Source: Meandrina meandrites (lineage: Eukaryota > Cnidaria > Anthozoa > Scleractinia > Meandrinidae). Taken from it: a DNA stretch of 64,000 nucleotides. Under the pieces are notes generated by a model, which had not been told where the DNA came from, ran no database searches, and saw only the letters and a program-made list of their open reading frames with translations. The position numbers and the translations under genes were made by a program. The stretch spans positions 14,492,699 to 14,556,698 of the forward strand of contig OY855914.1 of NCBI GenBank assembly GCA_963693305.1. The letters are read 5' to 3'. Positions 10,881 through 22,200 of the stretch are shown here, in pieces. Numbering within the stretch: position 1 is the stretch's first letter; each line of letters starts with the position of its first letter.

Positions 10881-13708
10881 TATATTTGCGCTTTTAATTT
10901 GAGGTCGCTTTCGTGAGATTTTGACCGAAATTGTTCGTCAGATATCAAGGGGAAAATGCTCTCTGCTTAACATTAAATTGTTTTGTTTAACACGACGTTT
11001 TGAAAAAACCAATTCGCCGAAACTAATTCGTAAGCGGCTTATCTTAGCGGTGTCGTATTGAAAAATTCGGACCGCTCGAAACTGTAGAAAGCCAAGTATT
11101 AATTTTTAGAACTAGAACTCTCATTTCCTGTCCCAGGCATTTGGATAGTTGGGAGCACTCTATGTCCTTGATCCTGGTGAACTCAAAAGCGAAAGATCAA
11201 GTAAGTTTAGTAGAAATCAAAATTTTAGTTTGAGCAAGAGCACTAGCCGCTATTGAAGATTCGAACTTCCCATGTTGTTTATTAATCAAGCTTTGTAAAC
11301 CTGAATCGGCTCTTTCTTGTTTTTAGTTATTTTCTTTTATAACTTTTCAAAAAAAAAAAAACCAAAAATAAAACTAGAAATGAATCAGGCGTTAAGTTAT
11401 GCCATGTTAAAATACATCTAGGCTCATGAAAAAGACATAGCTAATTATATTTAGACAAACCTAAAAGCGTAAGCCCCTCAGTTATATATTTTTTACTGGA
11501 CTTAAAAATAATGTTGTCAAATTTAATGTACATCTGCACAGTGCAACATGCAAGAAACGGCCTAATTCTGAATGAAGGCTAATGAAAAGTTCCGGCAAAA
11601 TTCACGAAAAGATCAGAAAATTAGGCTTCGCAACTCATTAACGTTTTTTACCTTCACACTTCATGAAGCGAACCTGATCGATTTTGGATAACAGCCGATT
11701 CAATATAATTGACCATATTTTAGGCTCAACAGCATCTGAGCCTCTGAGGTCATTTGGGCTCAATTTTGCAAAAATTGAGTGTGGCAGTTGATGTTCGCAT
11801 TCCAAAATCTTTGTCGCCTGTAGTGATGTCTTAGTTATCCCAGCTATTTAGCAGCAAATATGTTGTGGAAATTAATTCATGCAAATTTGCTAAATGGACT
11901 GACTACAATGAGAAGCATTTGAATGAATCGTGAATGACAACTGTACATTAGTCGCATGCACTCCGTCCAACTTGTCCAGTGGTTTACATTGACGCAAACT
12001 CATATTGATTTTGATGCATAATAGCCGGTTTATTTCCTTACGAAATGTCAGTTTGTGCAAAAATGTCTACAGGAATAATAGCTTTGAATGGAGAGCGACA
12101 ATCGTAAGCCTTTTTTATAAACACTTTCCGAACCGCGCCGGCACAGTTTCTTAGGAAATCACTGAAGCAAGCCAAATATTATTTTGTTTCCATCTGTTTC
12201 TGGTTTTAAGTATTGTTGGAGTGATTTATTTAACCCGTGTAAGTGCGTAATAGCCAAAACTAACAAAAGAAAACAATGGAATTAGTGTCTAACGGTATCT
12301 AATAGTGTACTGAGAAAGTAGAATCACTCCATCACATGAACCAATACAGTGAAATATGAACATAGTGGATTAAGAGCCCACAGCGTGAAATTTGCCATTA
12401 ATTTTTAGACACCCATTTTATGAAATCTTGTGAAAGTCCACATATTGCGATCGTGCAGTTTACAACACACTTATGGTATACGGTGGTTATACATCTGCTA
12501 TTCAGCCTGACCTGAAAAATTTTAGGTTCTTATACAAAGGATTTTACTTTATTTCATTTTAAATATGCATCTGATCCATTCATCACCTGAACAGTCTGTG
12601 CAGTACAAAGGTTTGAAAATTATCGACTGTTGTTACCATGACTACGACTGGTCCGTTTTTTTTTTTCAGTCCGTCGAGCGTGACGCGAAAAAGAGCGCGA
12701 GTGGAATAATGTGGAAGCGAGTCTCCGGCGCTGCTCCCGCCAGTCGAGGTCCAGTAATTACCAAGTGTTTTCTCTTGTCGGTTGACACAACCGTCAAAAC
12801 ATGCAGTCTCTAGATAATTCCCTGAGTCAAATTTAATCTTAAAGGCATAAATCGACGGAGAAAAAAGTCTTTAATTAATTTAACTGTTTGGGTAATTTAA
12901 CTGATTGTGATCAAACAAGCAATTCTCAAGGTGAATATGTTCACTTTATTTTCTGTCTGGATCCGTTTGAATAGATTTCACATACCAGGGCTCCAAAATG
13001 AAGCATACAGAATTTTGACATCAAAACACAATTAAATAATCTAGATAATCGCGAGATTCTAGTAAAAAATATATTAATTTTTTAATCGACGTTGTCATCG
13101 CCGTCGCTGTCACGCTCCATGTCACATGAGTGTGGCGCGAAAATGACTGCATAACTTATGTTAATTTAAGACAGTTATTGCATAATTATACGACTGTTCA
13201 CAATATTTTCCAGCATTCTGTCCAGTGATCTGATCTGATCGGAATATGAAATGGAGTGTTTTGACACTGGAATCTCAGCCACAAGTCCTGGCAAGTGCAC
13301 CTACTGTCGAACGTCACCGACTCGCTCTAAAGTCAAATAAAGTTGAATGATGTTCAGCATCGGTTGAACCAATATACATACCGTGTTAATATGATATTAT
13401 GCAAATTGTTTAGTCAAGCCAATCCATATTGTAACTTCAATTTCCAAGTGTCAAGTCAGAACTCGTAACAACGGCGAAAAGTTAATTTTAAGATGACTGA
13501 TGTCGACCGGGGGCTTCAGTTGAAGAACAGGCCCTGAACTTCTAAATGGTCCACAAGTGTATTAAACGTTGCACAAATAGGTAAGTATTTTCTTCCCCAG
13601 TCAGTCTTTTTTACACAGTAGGGACCGCTCTGTCCTAGCGGGTTATGTTTAATAGATAATTATTGAAGCTCACAGCATTATTGGATATATTGCAGGTAGC
13701 TGAGGCCG
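10881..13708. other. Intergenic, no gene seen
   Basis: About 2.8 kb of AT-rich DNA. Short runs (poly-A near 11350, poly-T near 12660) are present. The longest frame (12565-12813) has no family resemblance. Confidence 0.5.
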
Positions 13709-13874
13709 CAATTATAATAACTGACCCTCCTAAAAACCTATTTTTTTTTCTCTCTGCATTACAACGACGATTTTAGCCGCTTCTACATTGATGTTTTGGT
13801 ACATGGCTGCAATATTAGATATATTGCAGAGAGAGAACAATAGGATTTTAGGAGTGTCGGTAATTATTATACAT
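13709..13874. mobile_element. Foldback MITE
   Basis: Arms of about 50 bp: left 13709-13758 (ataactgaccctcctaaaa...tctctgca), right 13824-13873 in reverse complement with about 85-90% identity, around a 65-bp centre. Non-coding. Confidence 0.75.
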
Positions 13875-14285
13875 AAATAACATCCACTTCTTTTCATGTT
13901 GTCCTATTTACCCGTTTGCCGGGATCATGTTCTGGCGGGAAATAAAAGCCAAGGCTCAGTAGACGCCGTATGTCGAAAAAAATATGAAATACTCTTTATA
14001 TTGGTTTATCAGCTCTCGGTTAGGTTAGTAAGATTTTACTCTAGTACAACATAATTTCCTATACTAAATTTAGGCGCCTTACTCGTGCCCTCATCTTATC
14101 AAGTCGAGTGAACCGAATAATTATTTATTTATTCATATATTAATTAATTATTTTTTATTTGCAATACTCACACAAACAATACAAACTTAACATATCGAAA
14201 CATATCACTAATAACGCTTATAATACATACAATATTAAAGACGTTTACAACACTACTAGTCCTGCCGTATTGACATTACTAAAGC

Positions 14286-14907
14286 CGTGTTCACATTAAA
14301 CCCGAAACATGTTTCACCTAAACATGTAATGCATGCACGTTTCACGCTTGCTTGTGTAATTTATGTAGTTTTACGGTACTTGCATAAATTTTGTACACTT
14401 AGACTGAAAAACGGAGCTCGAAATTACTATAACATTTCCATCCATTATTCGGGCGTTTAGCGAGCAGACAGCATTTGCGCTATCTTTGGTACAAAAAGAA
14501 TTGTTTGTAAATTTTGGCTTAGCATTGCGCTAGCTTGCAGCCGCTGTCGTTAAGTTTCGCGGTGATATTCTCGCAAATATTCTGCTTTCAACCCATTAAC
14601 AGTAATTGCCGTTGTATCACTACATCGGCTCATGTTCAGATATTTCAACTAATAAACATTTGGTCTCATATAAGGCCCATTTTTGGATCTTTTGGTCACT
14701 CGCCTCCTCTCCGTATATCCGCCATTTTGAACGTGTTTCATCTGATCATAATTGAAACTACCTCGTGAGGTTCTTTCAGTCGTGTTCAGAATAAACATGT
14801 TTCGATCATGATTTGCGCAACACACCGTCTGATGTAGACACTTTTCATAGCTAAACATGTTTCATTCGTCATCAGACTAATCATGTTTCGGTCTAGTGTG
14901 AACACAG
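14286..14907. mobile_element. Non-autonomous element with GTGTTCACAYTA termini
   Basis: The left end reads CGTGTTCACATTAAACCCG and then AAACATG. The right end, in reverse complement, reads TGTGTTCACACTAGACCG and then AAACATG. These are inverted termini of about 25 bp on a 620-bp unit. AAACATGTTT-type palindromes recur near both ends. No transposase frame lies inside. I could not identify a clean target-site duplication. Confidence 0.65.
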
Positions 14908-15884
14908 TACAACAGTCTTGCACTCAGTGCAAATATTGTCAATACTTATAGTATTGACACAATATTTACCTTAAAGGCAGACAATTACATAGCTTTTTTG
15001 ACATTTGCATCCAATTTCGTGCAAGAGTCCCAAGAGAAGTGCCAAGTGCCAGAGAAATTCCTTTAATGTGGATACAAGTTAAAACACGCCTTTTAACATA
15101 TTTATTTATCAACGAAAAAAAAAAAATGAAAACAACTTCGAGCAAAATGCTCCCCCGTCTCTGCTCCCCTCTACCCCACTCATGGTGTAGAGTTACTGGG
15201 AGCAGAGTCTCTGCAGAGTCCCACCCTCACCGGTCCACCCGCACAAGGGAGCTCCGTTACGCTCATAATGCGAATAGCTTTTTTAGAGTTGTTCAACTCT
15301 TTTCCTCCCATGTGGGAGGCGTTTTCTTAGACACCAAGCGGCGTAGCCTCGTTTTGGTGCTAAGCTTGTTTTCGTCCTATAATGTCATAAAATTACTGTT
15401 TTCGTTTATAATTCTGGCACGCGTATTGAACTTGTGGATTTCTCGATACATTTTAGCGCGATGTTGATAACATCTTGGATTTTTTTTAAAATGTCGTACT
15501 TAATTAACATTACTAAAATATTGATTTGGCCTTTATGCGTATGTTCCGTGTACAAGCAGATAAACTTTTAAAAATAAACAAAACGACGCTTTTGATTTTC
15601 ACAATAATGTTTCGACAGTGCATCATCGTAACTACTTATTACCGATATTTGAATTATATTACAACTAAATTGAATAAGTTATACAGGTATGTTAGAAAAA
15701 GATTACAATCATGAATAAATGCAAATAGCGGAAGAAATATAAATTGGGGTGTACGTGCTTGAATTTTTGAGTAAGGTCCGCAGGTTTTTCTTCTTTTAGT
15801 TTAATGAAGTTTCAGACAGCAAAATCTAAAGTTTCATAACAAACAGGAATTGCAGCATGGCTCGTAATTACGTAATGATTCGAT
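14908..15884. other. No gene seen
   Basis: The open stretch 15039-15467 (142 codons) has no domain, low-complexity beginnings and no gene-like context. I regard it as chance. Confidence 0.45.
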
Positions 15885-16261
15885 TTAGCGCCCGGGGCGC
15901 TTATTTACTTTTGGTACCTCAAGGGAGGGCGCTTGTTCGAGACAGGGCGCTTATTTAATTTTTTGAGAAAAAAACAAACGTTCAAAACAAAACTTTGATA
16001 AATACTAAAATAACTAACAATAACAGAAACTCTAACAGTAACAAATTGTTGAAAGTTCACTTACTTTTAAAAGAATTGTTCATTTTAGCAGTAACAAATC
16101 TACATGTACGGTACGGTGAATGTTCACACCTCTATTCGACGTCGATGACTTCAGTGTCAAGAATGGGGAATGGACGCGCTTATTAGAAAGGGGGCGCTTA
16201 TAAGAATAGAATAAAACACATTTGATGGGGGCGCTTATTGGAAGGAGGGCGCTAAATCAAT
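15885..16261. repeat. Degenerate GGGCGCTTATT-type repeat
   Basis: Variants of GGGCGCTTATT recur at about 15898, 15945, 16190 and 16232, flanked by TTTAGCGCCC / GGGCGCTAAA mirror ends at 15888 and 16248. The ends suggest a decayed DNA transposon remnant of about 370 bp. I recall the motif as widespread in animal genomes. Confidence 0.5.
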
Positions 16262-16740
16262 ATAAAGCAACTTGCACAAGTTAACTTATAAACTACATGC
16301 CAACCTAGAGAGCTCTCTCTTCACGTTCAACAGATTCCAAAATTTGAAAGTTGTTAAGACAATGAACAATATCAAAGCTGCGTATCTTTCCTTGAACTTG
16401 ACAGAGAAGCTTATTTTATCATCTGGGATTTTAAAACAGGAATATTTTTCTGTTCACAAATTGTCTTGGCTAGGGAAGGGAGAGGTTGCGGCCAAAGACA
16501 GGATGGCTTGGAGATGGCTTGGACCCTTCCGAAGGGGTGCTTAATAGCAAGAAGGATTATTTGAACTTGGGGCCGTCGAGAGAAGGGGGATTAAAGAAAT
16601 TCAAAGATAGGTGCACGCTTATACGGTATTCCCCCCCAGCCATACAATATTCAACTCCAAAATAAAATACTGGTTCCAAAGGTCAATAGCATTCCGCAGC
16701 AGTTATATATTTGGATTAAAAAAAGCTCTTCGGCTGTGTA
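16262..16740. other. No gene seen
   Basis: Contains an open frame of 90 codons (16272-16544) with no recognisable domain. No RNA gene or regulatory site is identifiable. Confidence 0.4.
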
Positions 16741-17666
16741 AAATAAACGGCACGCGATGCACGCAGAAGCGATGACGTTTCACAAGGGGTCTTTGATAAT
16801 TTTCAGGACATTTGTCAAAAAGTTAGGGTACATAAAAGTAACTGACAACTTCTGTGCTGAATGATTGTTCAACAAAAATTGCGTTATCTTGGCGTGACAT
16901 ACGATATACGATATACGATGCAAGGTCAAACGCTGTCTAAAATTGTTTACACCTTTTGTTTTAAAGAATGGAGAGATTTCTGTTTACTAAATCTTATAGA
17001 ACGCATCAAATATAATTTGTTTCTTTCGTTTATGCTTTAAATCAGTCCTTTCTAATGGCCCAGGAGTATTTTGCTTTGAGTTCTATGCGACGATTTCTTG
17101 TTGAGTTGACTTGATTTCTTTTCCCAGTATTCGGTTCTTCGGTTCTACAGATCGGTTGATCACAACAGGCAACAGACAACAGACAACAACAGATCCTGTC
17201 CACTCGCACGGCGAGATTAATCGATCACGTCATCGTCATCGCTTAAAAAAAGGTTTTTAAGATGGCTCACCTTTTCAACAGATGTTTCAAAACTGCTAAT
17301 AATCGGTTGCTTCGTCTGCAGTCACGACAGACATCACTTCTTAACTTTATGCCAAATTTATTCGATAACTGATAAAGTGCAACACTCACTGCAGACTCGA
17401 AATCTCAATTTAACAGCTACAAATGAAATAAGGTTTGCCGATCGGTGATGATACAAGCTGCAAAAAAATATCTTCCTTTGCCAAAAAAACAAGATGGCGG
17501 ATCTCAAAAAGAATACAAACAATGCACCTAGTTCCCATTGCTCTTCGGTTCAATTCAGGGAGTAATCGTAACACCGTAACACCAAAAATTCCATAAATTC
17601 CATCGCTTTTTCGCTTTACAGCATTAACCGATGACGTCATAAAATGACGTCATCGCTTAAAAATGA
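16741..17666 (+). repeat. Dispersed 0.93-kb repeat, copy A
   Basis: Nearly identical to 29237-30531 apart from small indels and one 391-bp insertion present only in copy B. Homology starts at AAATAAACGGCACGCGATGC and stops at CTTAAAAATGA. The right end carries the perfect palindrome GATGACGTCA-taaaa-TGACGTCATC, and AAGCGATGACGT occurs in inverted orientation near both ends. At 17130-17145 the 8-mer TTCGGTTC is present twice in tandem, exactly where copy B carries its insertion. No coding capacity. Confidence 0.9.
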
Positions 17667-18558
17667 TTCGACTGTGCAAAACTAAGGCCGTGGCAAACGA
17701 TGGCACATCATTGCGGACACATTGTTACTCGTGATGTCTCTTGGGTGAGCAAACGGGGCAACATTTGTCGCGGACACAAAATGTTTCTTGAAAAAATTAG
17801 AACCATTTTGGGTGCTTACCATTTCCCCAAAGGAACCAATTGGGATGCCCACTGAATAATGGTAAGGGATTTTCCAAAATCAACAAACCAACCGATGGAG
17901 ATAGTAAGACACTACCTCACTAGAACCTCTATATTTTCATGATCATTCGCCCGTTGTAGACACTACCTATATGGATTTTCGGGCCCGGGGCATCGTTATA
18001 ACCTGCCATCCAACGTTTTAAGAACTAATGATACACGTTCTAAGAGGTAGTGGGCGCCCCGATAAAGATGGCGCTTATCATTTGTAATTCCCGGTTATTG
18101 TTTTCCGATGATGGGAGACTGGAACTGGGAAACCGTTCATAGCCACTTTCTCATCAAATCACAAGTAAAACCATATTCAACCCTGACTTGCTCACTAACA
18201 TTTTCCTGTACTCCGGGCATGCTACAGGTATTTTCCGCTTTCCAGTTTTTATCAAATCCTGGATTGTTTGTGTCCTTTGTGATTAGCCGGAGGTTTTAGT
18301 TTCACGACATTCGATTGAAAACTGCTCTAAGAAAGGATTATGATTATGGTTTGTTCATACTCTTATCCACAATCTCCTAACTTAGTGACGTTAATTTCTA
18401 TCAATTACAAAATGCACTCATCTCTGTATAGTGGAGTGTTCTACTAAAGGATTTGAAATAAATATTCCACCTTTAATGTGTTTTATTTTACAGAATTAAA
18501 GCAAGACAAAGTTAAGAAAAGAAATCTAAGCATGGTGAGAGGAAGAAGAATGGAGGAA
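17667..18558. other. 5' flank of the ABC transporter gene
   Basis: No frame or repeat of note. A TTTTATTTTACAG at 18482-18494 could be an acceptor for a 5'-UTR exon leading to the ATG at 18682; that is inference. Confidence 0.35.
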
Positions 18559-18600
18559 TAAACAACAACAACAACAACAACAGCAGCAGCTACAACAACA
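18559..18600. repeat. (AAC)n/(AGC)n trinucleotide tract
   Basis: Seven AAC units, then CAG units and more CAA, about 80-120 bp upstream of the ABC start codon. It is probably in the 5' UTR. Confidence 0.85.
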
Positions 18601-18681
18601 AATAGCAACAAGAGCAACTATAATAAAAACGCCGATTAGGAGAACACAAATCGGGTAAAAACACGCGGAAAGAATACAACT

Positions 18682-19218
18682 ATGGGTTGCCATGCCTCCA
18701 ACTTTCGTTACGAAAAGCTGGATGAAAAACCCGATGAAAGAACAACAATATTTAGTAGCCTAACATTTAATTTTCTCTCTGGCATTATTCAAACCGGCAA
18801 CGAAAGGCCTCTGGAAGAGGCTGATTTTTCTTCTCTAGAACTTGAAAGCACGCGAAATTTGACCGAGAAACTAGAACAAGAATGGAGAAATGAGATAAAA
18901 GTAAAAGGAAAGCGCTGCTCTCGACCGCGTTTGTGGAAAGCTCTACTTAAAGCGGTCGACAAAAAGCTCATAACGATGATTGTGGTTCTCGCCATTTTGA
19001 GCTCTTTCTGCAGACTTATTCAACCGGTCGTACTCAGCTTTCTCCTGGAAGAAATGACTACTAGCTCATCCTTTGATCCAAGCATTTTGTGTCTCTACTC
19101 AGCGCTTTTATGTATCAGCTCTTTTGTTCAAACATTTGCTGTGCATCACGCAAGTTATGCCATGTTCTTGTGTGCGGTTCACGTCAAGGCCTCCTTGATC
19201 GGACTGGTTTACAAAAAG
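18682..19218 (+). CDS. ABCC4: ABC transporter exon 1
   Basis: From ATG (MGCHASNF) to donor AAG|GTAGGT, phase 0. Encodes the cytosolic N-terminus with the ABCC hallmark RPLEEADFSSL and the first helices of TMD1 (KLITMIVVLAILSSF, LCISSFVQTFAVH). The conserved order matches ABCC4 from its start, so no earlier coding exon is needed. Confidence 0.92.
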
Positions 19219-22200
19219 GTAGGTGGACATCAATTGCCTTAAAACATATCGCAGTTAAACACACTGCGGTGACAAACATGACAAGACAACGCAAAGTTTT
19301 TTTCGACGTGTGTTGTCTTGTCATGTTTGTCATCGCGGTGTGTTTATTAAGGGAAAAGTCCCCTCTACTAATTGTGGACACCTAACTAAAAACCTATTAT
19401 ATTACAAATCACTCGTCACGCAGTAAACCCTAATGAGGCTAACTGGGAGCTGGTCACTGTGTGAGTTTGTAATAAACTCGTAGAATGTATGAAGATATAA
19501 AGCTAATATATGATATATATTGAACTGCGATTGACGAATAATCCAGATGATCTGATCAATGTTCAGGCCTACAGCTACAGTAAGACAGGCAAGAACAGAC
19601 CAACCTTTATCAACACGAGACAAATGAATTTTTTACGGAGTTGCCAAAGCTAATTCAATATTTTAACTCCACACTGAAGCTCAGCTTTCTAACAAAATTG
19701 AACTCTGCCCTATAGATCGTTTTCACGTGACGTCATCAGGTACTAAAATCCAAATCTATAGAGACACCAAAATTTGCAACTGCATCAGGCATAAGAAGTA
19801 CTAAAACTATATCTGTTTGCAACGTTTCAGCTCAATAGGGTCTTTCGTTTGGAAACCAGCGCACTTTGAATTTTAGAGTTATGGCGGTGCGTGACATACA
19901 GTTACGATCGTGTTTGTCAAAAAATATTCTTGGTTTGCATGTGATGTCATAATATTTTAAACTCATTATTGTGAGGTCTTCTAATTTTTTTCCTACACTA
20001 GGTTGAAGATGACCTAGAAAAAAATCGTTTTGCAAGTTTTCAGTCTTGTAGTGTCTGTCGCTTTAAAAATACAGCATTTTGAATTTCCTAGTTTTAACCT
20101 TGCGTGACACGGAGATAGTGGCCGCGACAAAGCTGTAGTCCTGTAATGGTTGAAAAAAGGTCTCCTCTTGTGGTTTTCAGCACTTAAAACATTTTAAAGT
20201 CTTAGGAGTTGTGTTTATGCGCATATATAAGGGCTCACGAGTGAAGAGTAAGCGCTTTCATCGAAGAAGTGAATTTCAGACAGTCCAGATGATTTGGCGG
20301 CCTTGTTGGTGTACTAAAGTTGTACACCAACATGGCGTCTCCATACAAAGCTCTATAAATTTGTGTGGAACGTTTTGGCAAATAACTCAGAAACGGAGCA
20401 TCACAGAGACCTGAGACTTGGAGAAGTTTTTCCAGTGTAGGTCTGTTATAACATTTCATTTTCTTAGCTTCTTTCATTGAACGGTTTCTAATTTATTTTT
20501 TATGGCGTGACAGTGCAAGCCAGCAATACATTTCTCTTGTGATTTTTTGCCATTTGAGAAGTTAAAGTAGCAGGAAATGTGTTTATGTAAATGTTTGTCT
20601 GTCCAGTACAGATAATCAGTGACCTAAATGACCAAAGTAAGCTCCAGATGTTTACAGTATTTTCCGGCCGCCATATTGGTGCACCGCAGTTGTGCACTCA
20701 TGGCGGATCCATACTGGGCTCTGTAAATTTGTGCAAAACATTTCGACGAATATCTGAAGTTTGGGATAACGCACAGACTTAACACTTGGAGAGATGACTT
20801 ATTTACTTATTTTCTATAATATCCTATTTTATTGACCTCATTCAATGAATGGTTCTTCAATTTATATTTTTATTGCGTGACAGTGAAAACGATCCATAGT
20901 ACAGTCACGCTCTTATTATCAAGCCGTTGTCAAGCATGAATGATCGCTAACATATTATCGTGTTATAGTGCTGATTGGATATTGTTCATCGCAGATCATA
21001 ACCACAAAACAGTACATCCTGGCTGAGAAATCTTCGGGCTATGTGATAAACTTGATTACAAAAGATATGATCCATGTCCATCAAGCTATTTCTTGCCAAG
21101 ACTCGCTTATAACTCCTATGGAGATACTTGTCGTCTTTTGCCTGCTTTGGAAACTTGTCGGCTGGCAGACGTTCGGAGGGGTAGTCTTCTCGATTGTTCT
21201 GATCGCTTACCAGACGGCATTAGGAAATGTTTTCAAAATACTTCAAGAGAAAGTCGCGACGTTGACTGACAGGAGAATGCGAATAATCAACGACGTCGTT
21301 TGTGGTATCCGTGTGCTGAAGATGAATGCGTGGGAATGGTGCTTCCGTGACTTGGTTTCTGGTGTAAGGCGGTATGTTGTTCTTCTCAACTGTTTTACTT
21401 TCGTTGTTTAGTGATGTTCTCTAGTTCTTGCATGTCCACAGGGCTAATTTTAGCGTTGTAATAAATTTTGTTATTGTGTACGGTGGAAAAAAAAAAATAA
21501 AACAAGCTTTGTAAATATAAAAAAGAAGTTTAAAAACTATTATTTAAGGAAATGATGGCTTAATCTTGCATTTCTGTAACGTAATGTGCTGTTTATCAAT
21601 AAAAAAGAAAAAAATAAGCAGCGAACCTTGATAAAGACTATTTGTCTCCATTTCAGGAAATTTTCTCTTTGAAATTGAAAACAGTGAAAATACCAGCCCC
21701 TGTGGGGAGGGACACAAAGTTATTAAGTACTATAGTTTCCTACCAAATCGTTGTCTACTTTTGTTTCAGATCTGAGCTTAACCTTATTTACAAGAAAGGA
21801 GTAATCTTGGCTGGCTATACTTCTGCATATTCCTGCTACCCAATAGTTTCCAGTTTTGTCTCTTTATTTCCGTTCTTAATGGACGGGAATCACCTGACAC
21901 CTCAGAACGTCTTCACCACTCTGGCTCTTCTCGGTGTGCTTCAAAAACCAGTAACGATTCTATTTAACCGCGCGGCCATGGGCCGAGCGCGGTTCTTGTT
22001 TTACACGGGATTTATTATTTTTTTAACCGCGCGGCCATGGGCCGAGCGCGGTTCTTGTTTTACACGGGATTTATTAACCGCGCGGCCATGGGCCGAGCGC
22101 GGTTCTTGCTCTGCACGGGATTTATTATTATTTTTCGTCGTTTTTTTTTGTCCGTGACCAGACCCAAACCTCAACTCGGCCAATTCACGATCGGAACTTT

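Larger units (their letters stand above)
19219..20994 (+). other. ABC transporter intron 1
   Basis: 1,776 bp, GTAGGT to CATCGCAG. Carries a foldback next to the donor (19254-19349) and two diverged copies of a dispersed repeat (20285-20515, 20640-20885). Confidence 0.85.

Noticed and set aside
15039..15467. 142-codon open frame
   Set aside because: No domain, no splice or promoter context, and composition like the surrounding DNA.
21642..21769. Upstream extension of ABC exon 3 to an earlier TTTCAG
   Set aside because: With the phase set by exon 2, that acceptor leads to a TGA. The acceptor at 21769 restores the family alignment.
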